Positions 6,792 through 15,320 of a DNA stretch of 64,000 bases are shown here, one piece after another. The DNA is from Lachnospiraceae bacterium. Its GTDB lineage: Bacteria; Bacillota; Clostridia; Lachnospirales; Lachnospiraceae. Under the pieces are notes generated by a model that was not told the DNA's origin, ran no database searches, and saw only the letters and a list, made by a program, of their open reading frames with translations. Made by a program: the position numbers and the translations under genes. The stretch spans positions 1 through 64,000 of the forward strand of contig JAEEIV010000033.1 of NCBI GenBank assembly GCA_016281555.1. Direction: 5' to 3'. Each line of letters opens with the position of its first letter. The first letter of the stretch is position 1.

Positions 6792-8777
6792 ATGAAATCC
6801 CTGAAGTTTTACGGTATTATGAGAATTGCGTTGAAAGCGCTGCTTGCGGGAGCGCTTTTTCTTGCGCTCGCGGGACTGAAGTTCGATGCTGCCCGGGCGG
6901 AAGAGTCCGGGGTGTACACTTTGCCGGTTTTTGAAACTTCCGACGTGCACGGGTATCTCGCGGACACGACGTCCGAATACGAGTACCGGCTCGCATTCAT
7001 TTCCGATAAGGTGAAGGATGCGCGGAGCGCAGACGGCGTCTACCGGAAGGAGCGGGCGGTGCTTCTCGACGGCGGCGACATCTTCCAGGGCAATACGATT
7101 TCGAATTTCCTGAAGGGGCACTCATTGTCCGCGGCGTATCAGCTGATGGATTACGACGCCGTGACGATCGGGAACCACGAATTTGACTGGGGGATCGAGA
7201 CGGTGATCGATCCGGACGGGACGCTTCTGGACTATAATCTGGACGGAACGTACGAGGTGAACGACGTCCCGGTCCTGGCTTCGAATATTTACAAGGACCG
7301 GAAGCCGGTCGATTTCGCAGAACCCTACATCATTCTGGAAAAAGAGGCCGCGGACGGGGAAGGAAACGTTCTGAACGTCCGGATCGCGGTCATCGGCTAT
7401 ACCGAGGACTATTCCTCCTCGATCATGGAAACGAGATTCACGGGCGCGGGCTTCCTTACGCTTCCGGGCATTCAGTCGGCTTCCGAACTTGCGGCCCGGC
7501 TGGAAGAAGCCGGAGAGTGCGATGCGACGGTCCTTCTCGCGCACGCGGCAGCGGCGGACACCGCCTACGCGATCGGGGCCGGTTCAGCCATTGACCTCGT
7601 GCTCGGCGGGCATACCCACCGGGATACGGTCGGCACCACGGTGTATGGGCTGCCGTTCATGCAGCCGGCCGCCAATGCCTCGTCCTATGCCGTGACTTCA
7701 CTTCGCTTCCGGAAAGGGGAGAACGGAGAGGCCGTGTTTGAAGGCACGGCGTCCCCGCGTACCGTTTCCGTTTCCGGAGAGCCGTGGAAATTGCGGCCGA
7801 CCGAAGCAAACGCGGAGGAACTGGATCCCGTGATCACGGACCTTACGACCCGCGTGATCCGGGAGATCGACGATCTCCTGGAAGCCAAGATCGGCGTTCT
7901 GACGGAGCCGGCCATGAAGAACGAGATCCTGCCGGACAGCGGCGGACGGTCGAGTTCCGCGGGGCACTGGATGGCCTCGATCATCAAACGGAGCGTCGGC
8001 GCCGACGTCGGATTCGTGAACGGCGGCGGGATCCGGACGAGTTTCCCGTTACAGGGGGACCGCCGGCTCATTTCCGCATCGGACGTGTATACTATGTTCC
8101 CGTTCAACAACATGATCTATTGCTACGAACTGACTTATGAGGAGTTTCTGAAGCTGCTGCGCTATTCCTTGACGTCGTCGGGAAGCTCGCTGCTCTCCGA
8201 CATGGTCGGCGTCGAATGCCACTTTTCCGGGACGGAAGTGCAGGCGATCGTGAAGGACGGGAAAGCGGTCTATTACAACGGAGAGTGGAAGAACGGCTGG
8301 GCGGAAAAAACGATCCGTGTCGCCGTTTCGGAATTCGTGGCGACGACGAACCGGACCGGAGACGGCTGGTCGAATCCGCTCACGGCATGGGCCGGGACCG
8401 GACGCCTCATCTCGAGCGACACGATCGACGTCGAAGGCGCGTTCCGGGTGCTCGATGAAGAATCCGCCGCGAATCACTGGCAGCTTTCGATCGACCGGAG
8501 CCTAAGCTACGCCGATACGCCGTACCGGGATCCGGGCTGGACGAAAGAAGACGGTGAGGCACCTGATCCGGAGACCGTTTCGCCTTCGGAGGGCGATCCG
8601 GACGGCGAAGGAAGGGAATTGCCGCCTGAAAAAGAGAACGGAAAAGAGAGCATTCCGCCGTGGCTCATCGCGGTCATTGCCGGCGGGGCATTGCTCGTTG
8701 CCGCCGCAGTCGTCGTGCTTGTTTTCGTTCTGAAAAAAAGGCGAAAAAAAGCGGTTGACAATGAAACTCCGTTGTGA
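6792..8777 (+). CDS. Membrane-anchored UshA/CpdB-type 5'-nucleotidase or 2',3'-cyclic phosphodiesterase
   Basis: The protein has 661 residues. Start 6792 is chosen because GGAGG precedes it by five bases. An N-terminal signal peptide (hydrophobic LKALLAGALFLALAGL) ends near Ala-Arg-Ala. The metallophosphatase domain shows ETSDVHGYL, DGGDIFQGN, GNHEFDWG and GGHTHRD, all metal-ligand motifs of the family. The C-terminal 5'-nucleotidase domain shows NGGGIRTSFPLQG and YTMFPFNNM, which hold the nucleotide base. A Glu/Pro-rich linker leads to a C-terminal membrane helix (WLIAVIAGGALLVAAAVVV) and a KKRRKK stop-transfer tail, so the enzyme sits outside the cell, tethered to the membrane. It likely scavenges phosphate and nucleosides from extracellular nucleotides. 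It is divergent from the intracellular nucleotidase operon. Confidence 0.93.
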   Translation: MKSLKFYGIMRIALKALLAGALFLALAGLKFDAARAEESGVYTLPVFETSDVHGYLADTTSEYEYRLAFISDKVKDARSADGVYRKERAVLLDGGDIFQGNTISNFLKGHSLSAAYQLMDYDAVTIGNHEFDWGIETVIDPDGTLLDYNLDGTYEVNDVPVLASNIYKDRKPVDFAEPYIILEKEAADGEGNVLNVRIAVIGYTEDYSSSIMETRFTGAGFLTLPGIQSASELAARLEEAGECDATVLLAHAAAADTAYAIGAGSAIDLVLGGHTHRDTVGTTVYGLPFMQPAANASSYAVTSLRFRKGENGEAVFEGTASPRTVSVSGEPWKLRPTEANAEELDPVITDLTTRVIREIDDLLEAKIGVLTEPAMKNEILPDSGGRSSSAGHWMASIIKRSVGADVGFVNGGGIRTSFPLQGDRRLISASDVYTMFPFNNMIYCYELTYEEFLKLLRYSLTSSGSSLLSDMVGVECHFSGTEVQAIVKDGKAVYYNGEWKNGWAEKTIRVAVSEFVATTNRTGDGWSNPLTAWAGTGRLISSDTIDVEGAFRVLDEESAANHWQLSIDRSLSYADTPYRDPGWTKEDGEAPDPETVSPSEGDPDGEGRELPPEKENGKESIPPWLIAVIAGGALLVAAAVVVLVFVLKKRRKKAVDNETPL

Positions 8778-8786
8778 TAATATAAT
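8755..8786 (+). promoter_or_regulatory. Promoter of the tRNA-Glu / tRNA-Met pair
   Basis: A perfect TTGACA (8755-8760) is followed by TGATAATATAAT (8775-8786), which offers a -10 box at several offsets (15 to 20 bases). The -35 box lies inside the last codons of the nucleotidase gene; the tRNA begins 30 bases downstream. Confidence 0.75.
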
Positions 8787-8816
8787 CGGGCGGTTGTTTT
8801 GAGACCGTCCGATTTC

Positions 8817-8888
8817 GGCGCCATGGTCAAGCGGTTAAGACATCGCCCTTTCACGGCGGTAACTCGGGTTCGATTCCCGATGGCGTCA
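8817..8888 (+). tRNA. tRNA-Glu (TTC)
   Basis: The gene has 72 nt. The acceptor GGCGCCA pairs with TGGCGTC (one G-T pair), and the discriminator is A. The anticodon loop CTTTCAC gives TTC between TCGCC and GGCGG. The T-arm is CTCGGGTTCGATTCCCGA. CCA is not encoded. Confidence 0.95.
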
Positions 8889-8907
8889 CTTCCTGAGAAC
8901 AGGATAT

Positions 8908-8981
8908 GGGCCCTTAGCTCAGTTGGTTAGAGCAACCGGCTCATAACCGGTCGGTCCCGGGTTCAAGTCCCTGAGGGCCCA
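8908..8981 (+). tRNA. tRNA with CAT anticodon, elongator Met (or Ile2)
   Basis: The gene has 74 nt. The acceptor GGGCCCT pairs with AGGGCCC. The D-arm is AGCTCAGTTGGTTAGAGC. The anticodon stem ACCGG/CCGGT encloses CTCATAA, so the anticodon is CAT. The T-stem has one C-T mismatch. It is not an initiator. The same loop occurs in elongator tRNA-Met and in the lysidine-modified tRNA-Ile2, and sequence alone did not let me separate them with certainty. It lies 19 bases after tRNA-Glu and shares its promoter. Confidence 0.9.
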
Positions 8982-9008
8982 CTTGACAGGTTTGGAATAG
9001 ATCGTGAA

Positions 9009-9047
9009 AACGAAGAGCTTGCTGAATGCGGGCTCTTCGTTTTTTTA
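9009..9047 (+). terminator. Rho-independent terminator after the tRNA pair
   Basis: AACGAAGAGC (9009-9018) pairs with GCTCTTCGTT (9032-9041), followed by a run of T. Confidence 0.93.
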
Positions 9048-9061
9048 TTCTCACTTTCATA

Positions 9062-9089
9062 TCGACAAATCGGGAAAATATGATATAAT
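9062..9089 (+). promoter_or_regulatory. Promoter of the SPFH protein gene
   Basis: TCGACA and a perfect TATAAT are separated by 16 bases, about 115 bases upstream of the start codon at 9203. Confidence 0.65.
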
Positions 9090-9202
9090 CATATTAGAAT
9101 ACGAATCAGCGGCATGATTTGCCGGAAATGATCACAACGAAAGGTGCGGGGCCGTACCGGATTCGGGAACGCCTCATGCAAAGTGAAGGAGGTACAGAGC
9201 AA

Positions 9203-10330
9203 ATGGGTCTTATCAGTAACCTTTGGAATGCGGCGAAGGGCCAGATGGCGAACGTCGTTGAGTGGAAGGAAATGGACGATGAGGATATTTTCTCCAAATG
9301 GCCGAATGCCGAGATCAAAAAGGGCAGTAAGCTGATCATCCGTCCCGGTCAGGACGCGATCTTTTTCTTCCAGGGCAGAGTGGAAGGCATTTTCACCGAG
9401 GAAGGCGAATATGACATCGAGTCTCAGATCATTCCGTTCTTAAGCACCCTGAAGGGATTCAAGTACGGTTTCGATTCGGCGCTTCGTGCGGAAGTGTTGT
9501 TCGTCAATACCCGCGAGTTCATCATTCCGTGGGGCACGAAGAACGCGATCAATCTGCCGGTGCCGGGACTTCCGGGCGGTATGCCGATCCGGGCGTTCGG
9601 TCAGGCGATCTGCAAGGTCGGCGACTACAACCTGCTCATCGAGAAGGTGGCCGGCGTTTCGAGCGGCTATCAGGTGGAAGACATCCGTCCGAGGATCTCG
9701 GCGGTCAATGACCAGCTGCTCATGAAGTGGATCGTCCGCGAAGGCAAGGATATGTTCAATCTTCAGGCCAATGCGTACGACATCGGAAAGGGCATTGCCG
9801 AGGATCTGACGAACGAACTGCAGAAGTTCGGCATGAAGTGCGAGGATTATCAGATCCAGAGCGTTTCCTATCCGGACAACGTGCGTGAGATGCAGGAAAA
9901 GGCAGCCGGCCAGGCCATGATCGGCGACCTGAACAAGTATACGACGATCGCGGTCGCGGACGGCATCGCGAACGGCGACGGCATCGCTTCGACCGCGGCC
10001 GGCGCAGGCATCGGCTGGAACATCGGTCAGCAGATCGCGAACAACCTTGGCGGAACGCAGCCTCAGGCGGCTCCGCAGACGTATCCGACCGCGGCTCCTG
10101 CAGCCCCGGCTTATGCGCCTGCAGCTCCGGAAGCGCCTGCAGCTCCTGCAGCGCCCGAAGCCCCCGCGGCTCCGCAGTGCTGCTGCCATGAGACGGCGTC
10201 TGCAGCACCCGAAGCGCCCCAGACTCCGGCGGAACCGACTGAGAAGAAGGTCCCGAACTTCTGCCCGAACTGCGGCACGAAGACGAACGGCATGAATTTC
10301 TGCGGCAACTGCGGATACAAGCTGATCTGA
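9203..10330 (+). CDS. SPFH-domain protein with C-terminal zinc ribbon (YdjI-like)
   Basis: The protein has 375 residues. Start 9203 is preferred because AAGGAGG lies ten bases upstream and the protein then begins MGLISNLWNAAKGQ like its relatives; an extension to 9119 lacks a ribosome binding site. Residues 1-270 form an SPFH/Band-7 type domain (IIRPGQDAIFFFQGRVEGIF, then strands ending in EMQEKAAGQAMIGDL). A low-complexity Ala/Pro segment of about 60 residues follows, then a zinc ribbon CPNCGTK...CGNCGYKLI at the very end. Family members associate with membrane microdomains or phage-shock-like stress responses; the precise role is unknown. It has its own promoter and is followed nine bases later by pcrA. 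Confidence 0.88.
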   Translation: MGLISNLWNAAKGQMANVVEWKEMDDEDIFSKWPNAEIKKGSKLIIRPGQDAIFFFQGRVEGIFTEEGEYDIESQIIPFLSTLKGFKYGFDSALRAEVLFVNTREFIIPWGTKNAINLPVPGLPGGMPIRAFGQAICKVGDYNLLIEKVAGVSSGYQVEDIRPRISAVNDQLLMKWIVREGKDMFNLQANAYDIGKGIAEDLTNELQKFGMKCEDYQIQSVSYPDNVREMQEKAAGQAMIGDLNKYTTIAVADGIANGDGIASTAAGAGIGWNIGQQIANNLGGTQPQAAPQTYPTAAPAAPAYAPAAPEAPAAPAAPEAPAAPQCCCHETASAAPEAPQTPAEPTEKKVPNFCPNCGTKTNGMNFCGNCGYKLI

Positions 10331-10339
10331 TCGAGGTCC

Positions 10340-12619
10340 ATGAGCGTTTTTGATTCATTGAACGACAAACAGCGGGAAGCGGTCTTCTGTACGGAAGGGC
10401 CGCTTCTCGTGCTTGCGGGCGCGGGCAGCGGAAAAACCCGGGTCCTGACGCACCGCATTGCCTATCTCATCGAAGAAAAGGGTGTGGCGCCGTACGAGAT
10501 CCTTGCGATCACGTTTACGAACAAGGCCGCGGGTGAGATGAAGGAGCGCGTGCTGGATCTCGTCGATCACGGCGATTCGGTCTGGGTCGCGACCTTCCAT
10601 TCGACCTGCGTCCGGATCCTCAGAAGATACGTCGACCTCATCGGGTATGACACCGATTTCACGATCTACGACGCGGACGATCAGAGGACGGTGGTCCGGC
10701 ACGTCATCAAAGACCTGAACTACGATCCGAAAATGATCAAGGAACGGTCCGCGGCGGCCTTCATTTCCGCCTGCAAGAACGAGGCGAAGACGCCGGACGA
10801 CGTCATAAAGGCGGCGGAAGGCGATTTCCGGCTGAAGCAGTACGCGGAGATTTACCGCGCCTATAATAAGCGCCTGCAGGAAAACAATGCCCTGGATTTC
10901 GACGATCTGCTTTTGAAGACGGTCGATCTTTTCGAGACGCACGAGGAGGTGCTGAAGAGTTATCAGCGACGATTCCGTTACGTCATGGTCGACGAATACC
11001 AGGATACGAACGAAGTGCAGTTCCGGTTTTTGTATCTTCTCACGAAGGAGCACCGGAATCTCATGGTGGTCGGCGACGACGACCAGTCGATCTACCGGTT
11101 CCGCGGCGCGGACATCCGGAACATTCTGGATTTTGAGACGCATTTCCCCGGCGCGACGGTCGTGAAACTGGAGCAGAACTACCGCTCGACGACGTCCATC
11201 CTTGAGGTCGCAAATTCGGTGATCCGTCACAACAAGGGACGGAAAGAAAAGCATCTCTGGTCGGATCGCGGCGCGGGGACGAAGGTTTCATTCCGGCTGT
11301 ACGACAGCGCCCCGGCAGAGGCGGAGGAGATCGTCAGGAAGATCGCGCGGCTCGTTCGGAACGGGGAGGCGGAATACAGCGATTTCGCGGTGCTTTACCG
11401 GACGAACAACCAGTCCCGTCTTTTCGAAGAAAAATGCATCGGATTCAACGTCCCGTACGTTCTCGTCGGCGGCGTGAACTTCTATCAGCGCCTTGAGATC
11501 AAGGACATCCTGGCCTATTTGAAAACGATCGACGGCGGCAAGGATTCGCTCTCGACCGCCCGGATCATCAACCGGCCGCGCCGCGGCATCGGGGATACGA
11601 CCGTGGACCGTCTGCAGGCGTATGCGGATGCGCACGGGCTTTCATTGATGGAAGCCATTGAGCGTACGGACGAGGTGCCGGACGTCGGGCGGGCATTGCA
11701 TCGGTTGCAGGAGTTTGCTTCTCTCATCCAAGAACTCCGCGAGGACGCGAAAACCGAATCGCTTCCGGACCTCATCCGTCTCATCATTGAAAAAACGGAT
11801 TACGAAAGCACTTTCGACGAATTGGACGCGGACCGGGCGGAAGAGAAAGAAGAGAACGTCGAGGAACTCATTTCGAAGGCCACGGATTTCGTGCGCCAGT
11901 GGGAAGGCGAGGAAGAGCCCACCCTCGGAGATTTTCTGGAGGAGGTGGCGCTCATTGCCGACATCGACGCGGTTTCCGATGACGACGACCGGGTGCTGCT
12001 CATGACGATCCACGGGGCGAAGGGCCTCGAATTCCGGACGGTGTTCCTGACCGGAATGGAAGAGGGGATCTTCCCGTCCTATCAGTCGATGGATTCCGAC
12101 GATCCGATCGCGGTCGAGGAAGAACGGCGGCTTTGTTACGTCGGCATGACGCGGGCGAAGAAGGAACTGTTCCTTTCCGCAGCGCGGTCCCGGACTGTGA
12201 ACGGAAACTTGATGTTCAATGACCTTTCCAGGTTCGTGAAGGAGATCCCGGAAGAACTTCTGGACGGCGACGGCGTGCTGAAGAGACGAAGCGGTTCAGC
12301 GGGAAGCACGGCGGATCGCTTCGGCGGGCGCTCTCCGTACGGGCAGGGCTTCTCTGCCTACCGGAGAGAAGAGCCGAAGAGCGAGACAAGGACCCCGGCG
12401 GCCAATCCGCCACAGGCGTCTTTCGGCAAGCCCTTCACGGTCGAAAAGGCGCGTTCGCTCCCTTACGGAGAAGGCGACCGCGTGACCCACATCAAGTTCG
12501 GTGACGGGACCGTGAAGGAGATCGTCGACGGCGCGCGCGATTTCGAAGTGACGGTGCAATTCGACGCGTTCGGAGAAAAACGGATGTTCGCGAGTTTCGC
12601 GAAACTGAAGAAGATCTGA
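10340..12619 (+). CDS. pcrA: ATP-dependent DNA helicase PcrA/UvrD family
   Basis: The protein has 759 residues, the normal length. This SF1A 3'-5' helicase acts in nucleotide excision repair and in clearing blocked replication forks and RecA filaments. Motifs in order: Q-motif LNDKQREAV, Walker A AGAGSGKTR near residue 30, Ia FTNKAAGEM, motif II DEYQDTNEVQ, motif III GDDDQSIYRFRGA, motif IV QNYRST, motif V TIHGAKGLEF, and motif VI VGMTRAKKEL. The C-terminal tail holds a Tudor-like module (GDRVTHIKFGDGTVKEI), which in PcrA binds RNA polymerase. It starts nine bases after the SPFH gene, so it is probably co-transcribed. Confidence 0.96.
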   Translation: MSVFDSLNDKQREAVFCTEGPLLVLAGAGSGKTRVLTHRIAYLIEEKGVAPYEILAITFTNKAAGEMKERVLDLVDHGDSVWVATFHSTCVRILRRYVDLIGYDTDFTIYDADDQRTVVRHVIKDLNYDPKMIKERSAAAFISACKNEAKTPDDVIKAAEGDFRLKQYAEIYRAYNKRLQENNALDFDDLLLKTVDLFETHEEVLKSYQRRFRYVMVDEYQDTNEVQFRFLYLLTKEHRNLMVVGDDDQSIYRFRGADIRNILDFETHFPGATVVKLEQNYRSTTSILEVANSVIRHNKGRKEKHLWSDRGAGTKVSFRLYDSAPAEAEEIVRKIARLVRNGEAEYSDFAVLYRTNNQSRLFEEKCIGFNVPYVLVGGVNFYQRLEIKDILAYLKTIDGGKDSLSTARIINRPRRGIGDTTVDRLQAYADAHGLSLMEAIERTDEVPDVGRALHRLQEFASLIQELREDAKTESLPDLIRLIIEKTDYESTFDELDADRAEEKEENVEELISKATDFVRQWEGEEEPTLGDFLEEVALIADIDAVSDDDDRVLLMTIHGAKGLEFRTVFLTGMEEGIFPSYQSMDSDDPIAVEEERRLCYVGMTRAKKELFLSAARSRTVNGNLMFNDLSRFVKEIPEELLDGDGVLKRRSGSAGSTADRFGGRSPYGQGFSAYRREEPKSETRTPAANPPQASFGKPFTVEKARSLPYGEGDRVTHIKFGDGTVKEIVDGARDFEVTVQFDAFGEKRMFASFAKLKKI

Positions 12620-12632
12620 CGTAAAAAAGTGC

Positions 12633-12661
12633 TTGCATTTTCCGGCATCTTTTGGTAAAGT
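12633..12661 (+). promoter_or_regulatory. Promoter of tRNA-Ala
   Basis: TTGCAT and TAAAGT are separated by 17 bases. The tRNA begins 12 bases downstream of the -10 box. Confidence 0.65.
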
Positions 12662-12672
12662 GTATGGGCGAT

Positions 12673-12745
12673 GGGGCATTAGCGCAGCTGGGAGCGCGTT
12701 TGAATGGCATTCAAGAGGTCACGGGTTCGAGCCCCGTATGCTCCA
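12673..12745 (+). tRNA. tRNA-Ala (GGC)
   Basis: The gene has 73 nt. The acceptor GGGGCAT pairs with ATGCTCC and includes the G3-U70 wobble that marks alanine tRNAs. The anticodon loop ATGGCAT gives GGC. The discriminator is A and CCA is not encoded. Confidence 0.96.
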
Positions 12746-12746
12746 C

Positions 12747-12776
12747 AAGGACTTGCTTCGGCAGGTCCTTTTTTTC
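12747..12776 (+). terminator. Rho-independent terminator of tRNA-Ala
   Basis: AAGGACTTGC and GCAGGTCCTT form a 10-bp stem around a TTCG tetraloop, followed by seven T. Confidence 0.95.
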
Positions 12777-12811
12777 AGGTTTTTGGTTTTTCAGGGAAAA
12801 CTTGACAGGCA

Positions 12812-14203
12812 ATGAAAATCGGTGATTCATTTAAAATTCTGAGCGGGGAAGAACAGCACCGGAACATGTTGGAGACGCCGATCCCGAAACTGGTTTCGAA
12901 GATGGCGCTTCCGATGATCGTGCTGCAGCTCATCAGCATCATTTACAACACCGTCGACACCTTTTTCGTCTCGAAGATCAGCAACGGCGCTTCCGCGGCG
13001 GTCGGCGTCGTGTTTTCCCTGATGTCGCTCATTCAGGCCTTCGGCGGAGGCATCGGCATGGGCGCGGGTTCCATCATTTCCAGGCATCTCGGCGCGAAGA
13101 AGCTTGAGGCCGCGGAACGGATCGCTTCCTCCGCCTGCATCATGGCAATGATCGCCGGAACGCTGGTCGCGTCGCTCGGCCTCTTTTTCCTGACGCCGCT
13201 TATGAAACTGTTCGGTTCCACGGACGTCATGCTGCCTCATACGACCGCCTACGCCCGGTTCATCCTCATTGCCGCGCCGGCAAATATGCTCGGCTATTCT
13301 CTTTCGATCGTGTTCCGCTCCGAAGGAGAGGCGAAAGTCGCGATGATCGCCTCGGTGAGCGGCGGGCTCTTAAACGTGGCGCTGGATCCGCTGTTCATCT
13401 TCGGACTCGGGATGGGGACCGGCGGCGCGGGGCTTGCGACCGGGATCTCCCAAACGCTGACGCTTGCCATTCTGATTCTCTTCATTCTCCGGAAAAAGAG
13501 CATCATCATTCCGACGCCGAAGAAGATCTCCGGCGACTTCCGGGAATATCTGGAAATTCTGAAAACGGGACTTCCGACGATCGCAAGGCAGGGACTTGCG
13601 TCGCTTTCCACGGCACTTTTGACGAGAAGCGCGGCCGTGTTTTCCGTGACGAAGGAAGAGGCGATCGCCGGCGTGAACATTGCGAACAAGATCTATCTGC
13701 TCATCCGGAACGTGATCCTCGGCATCGGACAGGGATTGCAGCCGGTCGCCGGATACAATTACGGGGCGGGAGACCGGGCACGGACGAAACGGGCCTTCTG
13801 GTTCGCGACCCTCGTCGGGACCGTGATCTCGGTCGCGGCGGGAGTGGTCATTGCGATTTCTCCGGAGACGTTCATCCGTTTTTTCCGGGACGATCCTGAC
13901 ATCGTCAACGTCGGACGAACGGCGCTTTTGTTCGTGGCCTGCATCCTGCCGTTCCTCGCGTTTTCGACCTACGTGAACCAGCTGTACCAGTGTCTTGGCT
14001 TCAAGGCGGCGGCGACGTTTCTCGCCTGCTGCCGGCAGGGCATCTGCTTTCTGCCGCTCGTGTTTCTGCTGCCGCGTCTTTTCGGCATCACGGGCGTCGA
14101 AATGACGCAGCCCGGGGCGGATTTCCTGACGTTTCTGATTTCGGTCCCGTTCCTCATTTTCTTCATGAAAAAACACTTGAAAACGGACGGAAAAGCCGCG
14201 TGA
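12812..14203 (+). CDS. MATE family multidrug/cation antiporter
   Basis: The protein has 463 residues with about 12 membrane segments, as expected for MATE exporters that use Na+ or H+ gradients to expel drugs or metabolites. Visible features include TPIPKLVSKMALPMIVLQ at the start of helix 1, the repeated-half pattern GGGIGMGAGSIISRHLGAKK, and GIGQGLQPVAGYNYGAGDR in the second half. The start codon has only a weak ribosome binding site; the internal ATG at 12866 (MLETPIPKL) is an alternative. It stands alone after the tRNA-Ala terminator, and its substrate cannot be told. Confidence 0.9.
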   Translation: MKIGDSFKILSGEEQHRNMLETPIPKLVSKMALPMIVLQLISIIYNTVDTFFVSKISNGASAAVGVVFSLMSLIQAFGGGIGMGAGSIISRHLGAKKLEAAERIASSACIMAMIAGTLVASLGLFFLTPLMKLFGSTDVMLPHTTAYARFILIAAPANMLGYSLSIVFRSEGEAKVAMIASVSGGLLNVALDPLFIFGLGMGTGGAGLATGISQTLTLAILILFILRKKSIIIPTPKKISGDFREYLEILKTGLPTIARQGLASLSTALLTRSAAVFSVTKEEAIAGVNIANKIYLLIRNVILGIGQGLQPVAGYNYGAGDRARTKRAFWFATLVGTVISVAAGVVIAISPETFIRFFRDDPDIVNVGRTALLFVACILPFLAFSTYVNQLYQCLGFKAAATFLACCRQGICFLPLVFLLPRLFGITGVEMTQPGADFLTFLISVPFLIFFMKKHLKTDGKAA

Positions 14204-14208
14204 TGCGG

Positions 14209-14237
14209 TTGCTTTTTCGTCCGAAAGCGGTTATAAT
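14209..14237 (+). promoter_or_regulatory. Promoter of the SDR gene
   Basis: TTGCTT and a perfect TATAAT are separated by 17 bases, 44 bases upstream of the start codon. Confidence 0.7.
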
Positions 14238-14280
14238 ATCCCCTGCACGTTAATTACTTACAGGAAAGAGGTGGAAATGC

Positions 14281-15054
14281 ATGAAAAACTACTTTGATCT
14301 GACCGGCCGCGTCGCGGTCGTGACGGGGTGCTCCACGGGACTCGGCGTACAGATGGCGAAGGCACTGGCGAGCCAGGGCGCGGCGATCGTGGCAGTCGCG
14401 AGACGTCAGAACATGATCGACGCCGTGGCGGCGGAGATCCGTGAAGAATTCGGCGTGGAGACGCTGGCGGTGCGATGCGACATTACCGACACGGAAGGCG
14501 TGGAGGCAATGGTCGACACGGTGCTGGAGAAGTTCGGCCGGATCGACATCCTGATCAATAACGCCGGTACCGGCGCGGTGGCGCCTGCGGAAGACATTAC
14601 CGACGAGCAGTTCCATAACGAAATGAATATTGACCTTTTCGGGTCTTTCCGCGTCGCGAGAGCGGTGGCGAAGAAGGCCATGATCCCGGCGAAATACGGA
14701 CGCATCATCAATATCGCGTCGATGTACGGCCTCGTCGGCAATAAGATCTGCGGCTCAGCGCCGTATCATGCGGCGAAGGGCGGCGTCGTGAACCTGACGA
14801 GGGCATTGGCGGCGGAATGGGGCAAGTACGGTATCACCGTGAACGCGATCTGCCCGGGCTATTTCTATACGGACCTGACGCGCGACACCCTGAACACCGA
14901 GTTCTTCCAGCAGAATGCGAAGACCATGATCCCCGAGGAACGCTACGGCGAAACGGGTGAACTTGACACGGCGGCGCTGTTCCTGTCGTCTCCGGCGTCC
15001 TCCTACGTGACCGGCGTGAATCTCCCGGTGGACGGCGGATATACCTGTATGTGA
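14281..15054 (+). CDS. SDR oxidoreductase, gluconate 5-dehydrogenase / KduD-like
   Basis: The protein has 257 residues, a classical short-chain dehydrogenase. Cofactor site TGCSTGLG near residue 14, NNAG near residue 91, catalytic Ser in NIASMYG and the YHAAK catalytic Tyr/Lys near residue 160, ending in the usual VDGGYTCM. The N-terminus YFDLTGRVAVVTG resembles gluconate 5-dehydrogenase and 2-deoxy-D-gluconate 3-dehydrogenase, so a sugar-acid ketone is a likely substrate, but none is proven. No sugar-acid pathway genes are adjacent. The stop codon runs straight into a folded intergenic element (15053-15217). Confidence 0.85.
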   Translation: MKNYFDLTGRVAVVTGCSTGLGVQMAKALASQGAAIVAVARRQNMIDAVAAEIREEFGVETLAVRCDITDTEGVEAMVDTVLEKFGRIDILINNAGTGAVAPAEDITDEQFHNEMNIDLFGSFRVARAVAKKAMIPAKYGRIINIASMYGLVGNKICGSAPYHAAKGGVVNLTRALAAEWGKYGITVNAICPGYFYTDLTRDTLNTEFFQQNAKTMIPEERYGETGELDTAALFLSSPASSYVTGVNLPVDGGYTCM

Positions 15055-15217
15055 TGATCAGGTCAAAAACACTTTGCGATTTCGCGTGTTTACATGCGAA
15101 ATCACACAAGTGTTCTTTGACCGCCGCTCAGTGGAGGCGGAGCGGTGCTGAAGCAGCGCGGGAGCCGGAACTGAGCGGACCGGCGGGAGTGCATGGCACG
15201 AAGCCGGTCTGATCATC
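15053..15217. other. Folded intergenic element A: cloverleaf-like, closed by a 9-bp stem
   Basis: Outer stem GATGATCAG (15053-15061) pairs with CTGATCATC (15209-15217). Inside are three hairpins in a row. Hairpin 1: GGTCAAA-AACACTT (15061-15074) with AAGTGTT-C-TTTGACC (15108-15122), topped by GATTTCGC/GCGAAATC (15078-15085/15096-15103). Hairpin 2: CCGCTCAGT/ACTGAGCGG (15124-15132/15170-15178). Hairpin 3: GACCGGC/GCCGGTC (15178-15184/15203-15209), topped by GTGC/GCAC. No T-run follows, so it is not a simple terminator, and no reading frame is supported here. It may be a structured RNA or a small inverted-repeat element; this stretch up to 15320 has no gene. Confidence 0.7.
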
Positions 15218-15320
15218 CCTTCGTTGGGGATTATTCTCGCCGAATGCCTTGCATTCCGGCGTGTTTTGTGCTATGATTCATTGTGTTGCAGTATCTTGAT
15301 GGAAAGGAGTGTATGATACG

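Noticed and set aside
10040..10200. Possible direct-repeat or CRISPR-like array
   Set aside because: The repetitiveness is codon-level Ala/Pro coding repetition in the SPFH protein, without spacer structure.
9440..10458. Long minus-strand frames opposite the SPFH gene
   Set aside because: They are antisense by-products of the GC-rich, Ala/Pro-rich repeats; codon composition (Arg/Ser-rich) is unlike real proteins here.
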